Assembly: GCF_040358255.1 (NCBI RefSeq)
Contig: NZ_CP132938.1
Coordinates: forward strand, 1-64,000
From: Tunturibacter gelidoferens
GTDB taxonomy: Bacteria > Acidobacteriota > Terriglobia > Terriglobales > Acidobacteriaceae
DNA length: 64,000 bases
Direction: 5' to 3'
This document shows, in pieces, positions 1-8,300 of this stretch. Under the pieces are notes generated by a model. The model was not told the DNA's origin and made no database searches. It worked only from the letters and a program-made list of their open reading frames with translations. The translations under genes were made by a program, and so were the position numbers. Each line of letters starts with the position of its first letter. Position 1 is the first letter of the stretch.

Positions 1-388
1 AGTTGAAGACATACTCAAGCAACTCCTCGGGTGGCTGTAGAAAATGATCCGCTTCCAGCATTGCGTCGATGTACGAGAATATCTGCTTCACCTGCCAGGG
101 ACTGTTGACGGAATGAAACCACACCGAGCGTCCGTCAAAGACGAGGCTCGCAACGTTAGACAAAACACAGGGTCCGAGGCACCCGGCCTTCGTCAGATGG
201 ACTGTATTGCGCATCTTCCGGCGAGTCCATTCCTCTTTGTAGGTTTCGACTGGGACCTGTGCATAGCCGCGCTCAGTCCTCCCACAACAGCATCCTGAAA
301 AGCAATAGGAAAGGTGCGCGCGCCGCTGCACAATATTCACAGGGCGCCCATCCGCTCGTACTACGCGTTGCCGATGCATGTCAGTCAA
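1..388 (-). CDS. [2Fe-2S] ferredoxin-like (thioredoxin-fold) protein, partial, under a cobalamin riboswitch
   Basis: An open frame on the minus strand runs off the left edge, so the C-terminus is missing. The translation contains [20 protein letters not shown], then [18 protein letters not shown] and [19 protein letters not shown]. The cysteine cluster followed about 30 residues later by C-x3-C is typical of small thioredoxin-like [2Fe-2S] ferredoxins, including those found near corrin-ring genes. The frame is closed upstream by TGA near 466. A TTG at 388 sits 6 nt behind AGAGGTG; the alternative ATG at 379 lacks a well-placed Shine-Dalgarno. The gene begins about 125 nt downstream of a cobalamin riboswitch. 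A role in cobalt/corrinoid metabolism or as an electron donor there is inferred; the substrate is not visible. Confidence 0.75.
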   Translation of the reverse strand, partial: MTDMHRQRVVRADGRPVNIVQRRAHLSYCFSGCCCGRTERGYAQVPVETYKEEWTRRKMRNTVHLTKAGCLGPCVLSNVASLVFDGRSVWFHSVNSPWQVKQIFSYIDAMLEADHFLQPPEELLEYVFN

Positions 389-504
389 GGTTCGCACCTC
401 TTTCTGATGCCACGGCGGCAGGTTCGAGGCAGAAAACCCAAATGAGCAACGGTATGAAAATAACGATCATGCATCTTCATGTTCTCCGCAGAAGTCTGCC
501 GGTT

Positions 505-695
505 ACTCTCGGGTAGGTCTCCTGGCTTGGAGGTTGCAGGGTGATCTGCGCGCCGCTTTACCTTCCCCAGCCATCGGCCGAGTGGTACTTTAAAGCAGCT
601 TTCCTCACTTACAGTGGCGGAACCGCGCCGGCTCTTCACCGGACTTCCCTGTTATGCCCTGGTGGGCACCCGAGACAGCCTTCGTTATACCACAA
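505..695 (-). promoter_or_regulatory. Cobalamin (AdoCbl) riboswitch
   Basis: Read on the minus strand the segment shows the hallmarks of the B12 riboswitch in order: a GGTGCCC-type 5' strand (near 670), AGGGAAGTCCGGTG (about 640-655), GCCGGCGCGGTTCCGCCACTGTAAG (the B12 box, about 610-635) and finally AGCCAGGAGACCTACC (512-527). It points toward the partial ferredoxin gene ending at the left edge. Cobalamin binding would be expected to lower expression of that gene and of anything co-transcribed beyond the edge. The 5' boundary is approximate. Confidence 0.93.
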
Positions 696-767
696 TGAAT
701 TCGCTAAAATGTCGGGCTCGTGTAAGCGCTAACGATGAGCCGGTAGATCCGACACCAAACGTGTGCA

Positions 768-1427
768 TCACGCATTAACGGTCATCACTCGCATATCTGG
801 CGAAACTAGTAGTTTCGCATCGGTCCGCGCCTTCAGCTCATTGACGTCCATCCCCTCGGCGACCTCAGTCAACACGAGTCCTTCAGCCGTCACGCGGATC
901 CAGCAAAGCTCCGTGACTATATCATGCACAACACTTTGTCCAGTCAGCGGCAGCGTGCATTCTTTCAAAATCCTCGAAGCTCCATCCTTGGTCTGATGCT
1001 CCATCGCAACGATCACACGACGCGCCCCCGCCACCAGATCCATCGCGCCCCCCATGCCCTTGACCATCTTTCCCGGGATCGTCCAGTTCGCAAGGTTGCC
1101 ATGCTCATCTACCTGCATCGCCCCAAGGATGCTCATATCCATGTGTCCACCGCGAATCATCGCGAACGATTCCTCACTCGAAAAAAATGAACACCCTGGA
1201 AGTTCCGTCACGGGCTGCTTGCCTGCATTGATAAGGTCAGGGTCAGCGCACTCATCGGTAGGAGGCGCACCGACACCAAGCATCCCATTTTCCGACTGGA
1301 ACATTACATCGATACCCGCACGCACATATCCTGCGATCATCGTTGGAAGTCCAATGCCGAGATTTACATAAAACCCATCTCGAAACTCTCGTGCAATCCG
1401 CCGTGCAATCCGTTCCTTCCCTGTCAC
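768..1427 (-). CDS. scoB: 3-oxoacid CoA-transferase subunit B
   Basis: This is the beta subunit of a heterodimeric 3-oxoacid:CoA transferase, which moves CoA from succinyl-CoA (or a similar donor) to acetoacetate or another 3-oxo acid. At 219 aa it has the usual length. The catalytic glutamate lies in [10 protein letters not shown] (E46), and [20 protein letters not shown] is a typical family segment. The start is GTG at 1427, with GGAGG 6 nt upstream and inside the end of scoA; GTGA overlaps the scoA stop by 4 nt, so the two subunits are probably translationally coupled. The donor/acceptor pair cannot be fixed from sequence; a beta-ketoadipate (PcaIJ-like) role is possible, but no aromatic-pathway genes are nearby. 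Confidence 0.92.
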   Translation of the reverse strand: MTGKERIARRIAREFRDGFYVNLGIGLPTMIAGYVRAGIDVMFQSENGMLGVGAPPTDECADPDLINAGKQPVTELPGCSFFSSEESFAMIRGGHMDMSILGAMQVDEHGNLANWTIPGKMVKGMGGAMDLVAGARRVIVAMEHQTKDGASRILKECTLPLTGQSVVHDIVTELCWIRVTAEGLVLTEVAEGMDVNELKARTDAKLLVSPDMRVMTVNA

Positions 1428-2128
1428 AACGCACCTCCGGATTGAATAAACTTTGACTCAATTGGTTTTCGATATGCCGCGCCCACAACAATGCGATTTA
1501 CATAAATTCCTGGAGTAACGATGTGGTCCGGATCAAGCTCACCCGGCTCGACCAGCACCTCGACCTCGGCGATGGTTAGCTTGGCCGCAGTCGCCATCGC
1601 CGGATTGAAGTTTCTCGCCGTCTTCCGATAGACCAGATTCCCCAACCGGTCTCCCTTCCAAGCTTTGATCAGTGCAACGTCTGCATGAAGCGCCTGCTCA
1701 AGTACATAAGTTCTGTCGCCAATCTTGCGTATTTCTTTGCCCTCGGCCACAACCGTACCTAGACCTGTCGGCACATAGAACGCCGGGATACCTGCGCCAC
1801 CTGCGCGAATCCGTTCCGCGAGCGTCCCTTGCGGAATCAGGGTTAGATCCAGCTCTCCCTTTAATACCAGGGCCTCCAACCGACGGTTTTCGCCTACGTA
1901 GCTGCCGATATGCGAGGCGATCATACCGGCCTCCAACATCAACCCCATTCCAAAGCCGTCAACGCCCATGTTGTTGCTGATCGTATGCAGTCCGGTAATC
2001 CTGCGCTTCACTAAGGCGGCGATCAGGTTCTCTGGGATCCCGCAAAGCCCAAAGCCGCCAAGCATTATCGTAGAACCTGGCGCAATATCGACCACAGCGT
2101 CGTCTGCAGTCCGAACGACTTTATTCAT
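1424..2128 (-). CDS. scoA: 3-oxoacid CoA-transferase subunit A
   Basis: This is the alpha subunit (234 aa) of the same CoA transferase. The N-terminal glycine-rich CoA-binding segment GSTIMLGGFGLCGIPENLI and the sequence ISNNMGVDGFGMGLMLEAGM match the family. The start ATG at 2128 follows GTGAGG by about 10 nt. It is the first gene of the scoA-scoB pair and overlaps scoB by 4 nt. The aldose epimerase gene lies 54 nt upstream on the same strand, so read-through from it is possible, but there is no functional link. Confidence 0.92.
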   Translation of the reverse strand: MNKVVRTADDAVVDIAPGSTIMLGGFGLCGIPENLIAALVKRRITGLHTISNNMGVDGFGMGLMLEAGMIASHIGSYVGENRRLEALVLKGELDLTLIPQGTLAERIRAGGAGIPAFYVPTGLGTVVAEGKEIRKIGDRTYVLEQALHADVALIKAWKGDRLGNLVYRKTARNFNPAMATAAKLTIAEVEVLVEPGELDPDHIVTPGIYVNRIVVGAAYRKPIESKFIQSGGAL

Positions 2129-2182
2129 CGGATAAAAACCTCACGTGCGGCGGAAGAGTACACGCCTCGTTGGGGCGAATCG

Positions 2183-3286
2183 TTATTTGGTTTGCGTCGA
2201 AAAAGTAAAGGTCGTCGTGCTGTGAAGCATCTCGCCCGTCTTCAACTCTGTGGTCGGAAAGGAAGGATGATTCGGTGAATCGGGAAAGTGCTGCGTTTCG
2301 AGACAGAGAGCGGTGTTCTTCGCATTGCTCTGCTGCGCGCTGCCATACGCGGCACCATTGAGTGAATTGCCGGTATAAAACTGAACTCCCGGCTCGGTTG
2401 TCGTCACGGTCAGAACACGCCCACTCGAAGGATCGTAGACTCGAGCCGCTGTCTTCACCTCACCATTCTTGCCGCGCAGCACCCAGTTGTGATCATAGCC
2501 ACCGCCGATTTTCAGCTGTTCATTGTCGTCGTTGATCCGTGCACCAATAACCGTAGACTTACGAAAATCAAACGGTGTGCCCTCCACCGAAGCCAGCTCT
2601 CCCGTAGGGATTTGACTCGCATTCACAGGCGTGTACTGGTCTGCCGGAATCATAATCTGCTCGTCAAGAATGGTCTTCTTCGGATCGCCTGAAAGGTTGA
2701 AGTACGAGTGATTGGTCAGATTAAGCACCGTGTCTTTGTCGGTCGAGGAGCTATAGTCGATGCGCAATGCGCCGTGATGAACCGTGTATCGGACGTGGAC
2801 AGTCAACGTTCCTGGATATCCCTGGTCGCCGTCCTTGCTCACCAACGTCATCTCCACACCATCTGCAATAGGCCGCCCAGTCCACACCAGGCGATCGAAA
2901 CCTACCGTGCCACCATGCAGCGAGTTGGCGCCGTTATTCGTTGGGATCTGGTACTGATGGCCATCGAGCGAAAACTTTCCGAACGCAATGCGATTCCCAT
3001 ATCGCCCCACGATCGCGCCGAAGTATGTCGACTTATCCGCAAGATAGCCATCCAACGCGCTGTAGCCCAGGACCACATCGGCGATTTTGCCGTCGCGATC
3101 TGGCGTCTTGATCGAAACCACGCGAGCTCCCAAGGTCATAATGCTTGCCTCGATGCCTTCGCTCTTCAGCGTGTAAAGATCCACTGCCGTGCCATCGGAT
3201 GTCGTCCCAAAGGGGGTCTTCGTCACTGAGCCGTGTGCAGCCATCGCAGTTGTCATGCTAAGCAGCATAAGCTTTAGCCATCTCAT
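2183..3286 (-). CDS. galM: Aldose 1-epimerase (mutarotase), exported
   Basis: The protein (367 aa from this start) interconverts alpha and beta anomers of aldoses. Family landmarks are GRYGNRI (about 94-100), NSLHGG (121-126), the catalytic-histidine segment TNHSYFNLSG (about 191-200) and the C-terminal catalytic-glutamate region LCLETQHFPDSPNHPSF. The start at 3286 was chosen over an upstream in-frame start at 3319 because AGGAGA lies 6 nt before it and because it gives a clean signal peptide (MRWLKLMLLSMTTAMAAHG). The enzyme therefore probably acts in the periplasm on incoming sugars. It is transcribed toward scoA/scoB. Confidence 0.92.
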   Translation of the reverse strand: MRWLKLMLLSMTTAMAAHGSVTKTPFGTTSDGTAVDLYTLKSEGIEASIMTLGARVVSIKTPDRDGKIADVVLGYSALDGYLADKSTYFGAIVGRYGNRIAFGKFSLDGHQYQIPTNNGANSLHGGTVGFDRLVWTGRPIADGVEMTLVSKDGDQGYPGTLTVHVRYTVHHGALRIDYSSSTDKDTVLNLTNHSYFNLSGDPKKTILDEQIMIPADQYTPVNASQIPTGELASVEGTPFDFRKSTVIGARINDDNEQLKIGGGYDHNWVLRGKNGEVKTAARVYDPSSGRVLTVTTTEPGVQFYTGNSLNGAAYGSAQQSNAKNTALCLETQHFPDSPNHPSFPTTELKTGEMLHSTTTFTFSTQTK

Positions 3287-3577
3287 CGTCACTCTCCTCG
3301 CCACTTTCGAGCCTAGCATCCTTTATGCGGTCTGTTTGCAGCGAGATATTGCTCGCTCCAGCGACCTTCGCCACTATACGTGAAGCCCTGCGAAACAGCG
3401 ACAAGATGGGCAATCGAATCCACTACCGGAAGGGAAAGCATCGGCCGATCCGGACCGATCGCATACGCTCACCGGGTGGTGACGAAACGCTTGGGTCGAG
3501 ATCATCGATCAAGTTGCAGCTTCCGCAAAAAATCTATGAAAGAACCTAATCAATAGCCGGGCGACCACAAGAGACTT

Positions 3578-4183
3578 CTACCGCTCCCATGGCTGCAACA
3601 CCTTCACCGAAGCCATACCAGCGGCCATCGCCGCCTGAATTCCCATCTCCGTATCCTCGAAGACAAGGCAGTCCTCGGGTTTCACTCCCAACCGCTTTGC
3701 CGCGAGCAGAAACGGCTCTGGATCGGGTTTGCTTTGCTCATAGTCTCCCGCACAGACCAGCGTTTCGAATTTGTCCAGAAGTCCCAGCACCTCCAGTGAA
3801 GCCGTTACAGAGTCTCGGGTACTGCCAGATACCACAGCAAACGGGATGTGCCCGTGGCTAAACTCGATATGCTCCAGCACCTCTGGCACCGCCTTCAGCT
3901 CGGGAAGAATCTCGAAGTATAGTGCTTCCTTGCGCTTTGCCACTTCCTCCACTGGCATCGCCAAACCGTCGCGTACATTGAGGGTGGCGATAATCTCTGC
4001 TACAGGCATTCCACCCCACGCATAGAACGTCTGCTCTCCAAACTCGCAGTTCCATTCCGCCAGAACCCTCTTCCACGCCACATAGTGCAGCGGCATCGAA
4101 TTGACAATGGTCCCATCACAATCAAACAGGTAGGCCTTGAAAGTCCCTTTCGGCAGCGTCAACTTCGGCAATTCAACCCCCAT
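3578..4183 (-). CDS. HAD-superfamily sugar-phosphate phosphatase / beta-phosphoglucomutase-like
   Basis: A 201-aa HAD hydrolase with a helical cap. Motif I is FDCDGT (nucleophile D21, acid/base D23), motif II VVSGST, motif III the lysine of QSKPDPEPF, and motif IV VFEDTEMGIQAAMAAGM. The overall pattern resembles YqaB-type fructose-1-phosphate phosphatases and beta-phosphoglucomutases; the exact sugar phosphate is not predictable. The ATG at 4183 is preferred over the TTG directly before it because GGAG sits 6 nt upstream. It lies downstream of ndk on the same strand, with a strong hairpin between them, so it is probably transcribed separately. Confidence 0.85.
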   Translation of the reverse strand: MGVELPKLTLPKGTFKAYLFDCDGTIVNSMPLHYVAWKRVLAEWNCEFGEQTFYAWGGMPVAEIIATLNVRDGLAMPVEEVAKRKEALYFEILPELKAVPEVLEHIEFSHGHIPFAVVSGSTRDSVTASLEVLGLLDKFETLVCAGDYEQSKPDPEPFLLAAKRLGVKPEDCLVFEDTEMGIQAAMAAGMASVKVLQPWER

Positions 4184-4216
4184 CAATCACTCCTTATCCG
4201 TGCGTGCAAAGATCAG

Positions 4217-4259
4217 CGGCGGCGGGTGCGACCAGAACTTGTGGTCTCACCCGCCGCCG
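4217..4259 (-). terminator. Long GC-rich hairpin after ndk
   Basis: An inverted repeat of 12 bp (CGGCGGCGGGTG / CACCCGCCGCCG) continues after a single mismatch into GACCA / TGGTC around a 7-nt loop. It starts 20 nt downstream of the ndk stop and ends before the HAD gene. There is no clear U-tract, so it may act as a pause or mRNA-stabilising structure rather than a canonical terminator. Confidence 0.65.
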
Positions 4260-4279
4260 GCTTGTCTAAATCGAATTAA

Positions 4280-4696
4280 CTATTTCAGTTCGTGACCGGC
4301 AAAAAAGTACCCAATCTCAAAGGCCGCAGTGTCTTCGGCATCCGAGCCGTGGATCGCATTCTCTCCAATTGACGAGGCGAACTTCTTACGGATAGTCCCT
4401 TCCTCGGCCTGGGCAGGGTTAGTCGCGCCCATCAGCTTGCGCAGATCGGCGATCGCGTTGTCCTTCTCAAGTACCATCGGGAAGATGGGCCCGCTCGACA
4501 TGAACTCCGTCAGTTCACCGAAGAACGGCCGCGCCGCGTGGACATGGTAGAAGCCTTCTGCCTGCTCCTTCGAAATCGAAAGCCGTTTGATCGAAACAAT
4601 CTTAAACCCTGCCTTTTCAATCTCGGCCAGGATAGCTGCGGAGTAGCCCTTACGAACGGCGTCCGGCTTGATGATGCTGAAAGTGCGCTGTGACAA
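4280..4696 (-). CDS. ndk: Nucleoside diphosphate kinase
   Basis: Ndk (138 aa) transfers the gamma phosphate of ATP to NDPs in the cytosol. The N-terminus reads [16 protein letters not shown], and the phosphohistidine motif is [17 protein letters not shown] (H116). The reading frame extends further upstream, but homologous sequence begins at a TTG at 4696, which has AGGAGA 6 nt before it; no ATG is available there. The start is therefore called as TTG, an uncommon choice for a housekeeping gene. Length and motifs are otherwise standard. Confidence 0.95.
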   Translation of the reverse strand: MSQRTFSIIKPDAVRKGYSAAILAEIEKAGFKIVSIKRLSISKEQAEGFYHVHAARPFFGELTEFMSSGPIFPMVLEKDNAIADLRKLMGATNPAQAEEGTIRKKFASSIGENAIHGSDAEDTAAFEIGYFFAGHELK

Positions 4697-4797
4697 CGTA
4701 TTTCTCCTAGGTGAGTCTCTATTACTTAGTGTAGAACAAGGCCAGCGAACCGCGCCTGTTCGACCTTGGCTGCAACTTCTCCCCGGAGCATGGATGC

Positions 4798-4965
4798 ATG
4801 CGGATGTTCCAAAAGACAGCTTGGATATGGTTTTTGGGCTTCGCCGCGTGGCTTGCGGACGCACTCCTCAGTCTGCGGCTGCATAACATTCTTCATGCGC
4901 GCCTCGCTCTGATGGTCGCGATTGTTTTCTTCACCGCCGGGCTTTTTTATCGCCGTCAGACTTGA
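4798..4965 (+). CDS. Small two-helix membrane protein, unknown function
   Basis: A 55-aa frame lies divergent from ndk. It shows two hydrophobic helices, [19 protein letters not shown] and [19 protein letters not shown], separated by a short polar turn and ending in a basic tail. The ATG at 4798 is preceded by GGAG at 9 nt; a second ATG two codons later is also possible. Amphipathic spacing, the absence of rare codons and a basic cytosolic-type tail (positive-inside) favour a real gene, but no family is recognised. Competing minus-strand frames over the same DNA look non-protein-like. Confidence 0.5.
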   Translation: MRMFQKTAWIWFLGFAAWLADALLSLRLHNILHARLALMVAIVFFTAGLFYRRQT

Positions 4966-5019
4966 AGAGGCAGGTGGGCTGGCTGGTTCTATGTGATTGG
5001 CAAATTCATCTTGTCCAGA

Positions 5020-5246
5020 GGGTACCCCCCGGGGGGTATTTGCGCGCAAACCACTTTATATCAGCTACTTACAAAAAACCCGTCCTTGCAAAATCGTCAT
5101 TCGAAAGGGGTTACAGCTAAATTCGTCCAGGCTAAGGGGTTACGCGCTTTCGTGGCTTTTAAATCGTCATAAGATTCTGGAGACTCTGGCCGTCTTCCCT
5201 ATTTACTCAGTATATCGGATTGACCATAACTCATACGCCAAGCGGA
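5020..5246. repeat. Short member (copy C) of the dispersed leader-type repeat
   Basis: The segment starts with a perfect 16-bp palindrome TACCCCCCGGGGGGTA (5023-5038) and ends with GACCATAACTCATACGCCAA (about 5222-5241). Both ends match the ends of the longer copies at 11950-12331 and 45701-46045, but the middle differs and lacks their two hairpins. In the minus-strand orientation the outer box is followed by TATACT, a plausible -10. No gene is seen in 4966-5369 apart from this element. Confidence 0.6.
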
Positions 5247-5369
5247 TGTGGTTGATTACGCTGGCTTTACATGGATCAAGGGGTTGACAAGCGAAGTGGG
5301 CCGCGAGGAGCCATCTGGCAAGTGGCGGGCGGTGAAAGTGAAGATATTTTTTGAGTTGGGGTCGCTGAC

Positions 5370-8300
5370 TTAGAGCAAAGGAGAGACGGGATAGTCCGGC
5401 GGCGCATAGGGGGGAACGCCCAGGACGGTGTCGACGACCCTCTGCTCGCAGGTTTCCGAGTGCAACCTACCGTTGGAATAAAAGACTTGTCTTCCGGGAA
5501 CAGCGGGAACACGATCCCCTGGGATGACGACGCCGGCGAGGTTCATCGGGTCGGCGGCGGCTACTGCGATGATGGCGCTGCACTCGCGAGTGCGCGAGGC
5601 GCGGATGGATTCGACAGCCTCAGGGAGTGCGTATTGCTCGCCACCAAAGCCGGACAGGAAGCGACCGCCGCGGACCTCGCCGCGGGCTTCGAGACGGCGA
5701 AGGATGTTGAGAAGATCTCGCCATCTGGGAGCGTTGGATTCGCCGAGGAGCAGGTCGCGAAATAGAACGCCGTAACGATTTAGAAGGTGGCGGGCGAAGG
5801 ATTCCAGAGCGGCTTCGGTGCGGTGAGCCTGCTCGATTGCTGTAGGCGCGGCGTGAAGCTCTGCGGTGAGCAACGACCATCTGCCAGCCGAGCTGCGTGC
5901 AGTGCGCCTGGCGGAGGTTTCGGTGGTGATGGACTTACGGCGGGGATCCATGCAGGCACGAAGCTGGTCGAATCCGTCCGCGGCCGCGAGGCCCGCGGTG
6001 GCGAGTTCCCACAGAGCCTGCTGCGTTTGCTGCCGTGTGAGGTTAGCAATGCGCTGGATATCGTTGGCGAAGCAGGCACCACGTTGCTGGAGAAGGGTTC
6101 GAAGTTGCAGAGCTGCGGGGCTGAGGGCCGCGGCGAGCTTGTCCTCTTGAACGCACTGTTGTGCAAGGGAGTGAGGGAGCCAATCTGCGGTCTCGCGAAT
6201 GAAGAATGTGATGGGTGCGGCGTTGGTGGGAATGACCCGCCGGGGGGAGGTTCCGTCTCCTGCAGACCATGCTGGATGAGGCGAGATGCGGCCCCAGCCC
6301 ACTGCTCCAGAGAGACAGAGGGCATCGAGCCAGCGGGGGTCATAGTTGGCAACGCGAGAGGGAAGGAGGGTGCGCTCCCACTCGACGGCGGGGGCTTCGA
6401 ATCCCTCAAGCTGGCGAAGAGCTTCGAAGACTCCCTCTTCGCCCGAGAGCTGCGTTTGAGGGGCCAGATGTTGCCACGTCAGGAGCCATCGCATGTAGAC
6501 CGCGGGCGTAACTGGTTCGACCTGCTTGCGGAGAGTTGCCACGGTTCGGCGGTGGATACGTTGGAGAATGCGGCGTTCGCACCACTCAATATCGTGGTCT
6601 TCTGTTCTAGCGGGGTATTCGAAAGCACCACGCATCAGCAGGCCTTGCATCTCCATTGTGAGGAAGGCCTGGAAGATGGCGGCAGGGTCGAGGCTGAGTG
6701 TGCTTGCGAAGGCGTTGGCTGTAGTCGGGCCGAGAATTTGTAACCATCCTCGAACTAATTTCTGGATGGACTCTTTTTTTGTAACTGGGTTGGTCGCATT
6801 TGGCTCCGAGGCGGAGATTTGTTCCGCCTCAAACGAAATGCGAGGGTCTCTCCACTCCGCAGCAGACGATGAAACCGCCTGCTGCTCCGGTCGAGATGAC
6901 GCATCCTGGGTAAGTCGAGATGACGCATCAGAAAGTGGTCGAAATGACCCATCCTGGGTAAGTCGAGATTCGTCTCGGAGCGGATTGAGGACAGCGATGT
7001 AGGGGAGGCGTTCGGTGGCGACCCAACAAGGCGTTCCGCTTAGGTCAAGGGTTTCGGCGCGGCCTCTTTGTGTTAGGCGTTCGTAGAAGACGGGCCAGTG
7101 ACGAGATTCTTCGCGGTCGATGACCGTGAGCGGGAGGGCGATGAGGGAGTGGAGGAGGTCGTGGAGCTCGTTTTCGTCGCGGAGGTCGGGCCATATCTCT
7201 TTGCGGATGGCGGCGATGGCGGCGGGGTCCAGCTTGCCGGGCTGGTCTGGAAGGTTTCGGCCGAGTGAGGTGGCGCGGGCTCGGCGCTCTTCGAGACCGG
7301 CTTCGTCGAGGTAAGCGTAGGGATTAGCGTTGAGAAGTTCGTGGGCGAACTGAGAGGGGGTGGGCGTGTCAACAGCGAGACAACGGATGGTGCCGCCCTT
7401 TATTCCGCGAAGAACCTCGATGAGACCCTCAAGGTCCATCGCTTCCTGAAGGACGTCCTGCATGACCTCGTTAACAAGCGGGTGGTTGGGAATCTGGATA
7501 TCGCCAACAATGGTCTCGAAGCAGGCGGCGGCCTGTGGGAAGACCGATGCCATCAGATCTTCTGAACGGGTGCGCTGGATCTGGGGGGCGATGCGTTTTC
7601 CTTTTGAGAAGCGGAGAAGCTGGAGGCTACGCCCGGCGGCCCAACGCCAGCGATTTTTGAAGATGGGGGACGCGATGGAGGCTTGCTCCAGAAGCTCCTT
7701 CGCAGTGTGTTCGGTGAGGAAGTGGAAGACATCGCCGAGGGGGAAGCTGTGTTGCTCGGCAAGGGAGATATTGATGCCGTTGTCTGTGGCGGCGGCTTGC
7801 AGCTCGAAGTTGAAGCCTCGGCAGAAGCGTTTGCGCAGGGCGAGCCCCCAGGCTTTGTTGATTCGGCCGCCGAATGGGGCGTGCAGGATGAGTTGCATGC
7901 CGCCGCCGTCATCGAAGAAACGTTCGGCGATGATGGTGGTTTTGGAGGGAACAGCTCCAAGTGCGGCGCGGCCGGTGACGATATAGGCGATGAGTTGCTG
8001 GGCTCCGCTGGCGCAGACGCCGCACTCCTGCATCAGCCAGGCGGATGCGGCAGCGATCTCGGGTTGTGCGGGAGAGAGGTATCCTGGGGTTAGGTTGGAG
8101 GTGAGGGAGGAGATTTGTTCGCGAAGTTCGCCTACGCCGTCCGAGAGGATTGCGGTCCGCTGCGGGGCTTCGCCTTCCCAGAAAGGCAGGCTGGGAGGTG
8201 CGCCGTGTGCGTCTTCGACGAGGACGCGACCGGTGGCCTCGACGCGCTGAATGCGCCAGCTTGAGGTGCCTAGTAGAACTACATCGCCGGGGCTGGAGTC

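Noticed and set aside
4726..5049. 107-aa minus-strand frame upstream of ndk
   Set aside because: It begins inside the C6G6 palindrome of copy C, lacks a ribosome-binding site and domain, and is antisense to a more protein-like small membrane protein.
6892..6968. Possible CRISPR array
   Set aside because: The repeats are short, irregular in spacing and derived from the adjacent REP-like repeat; no cas gene is in the window.
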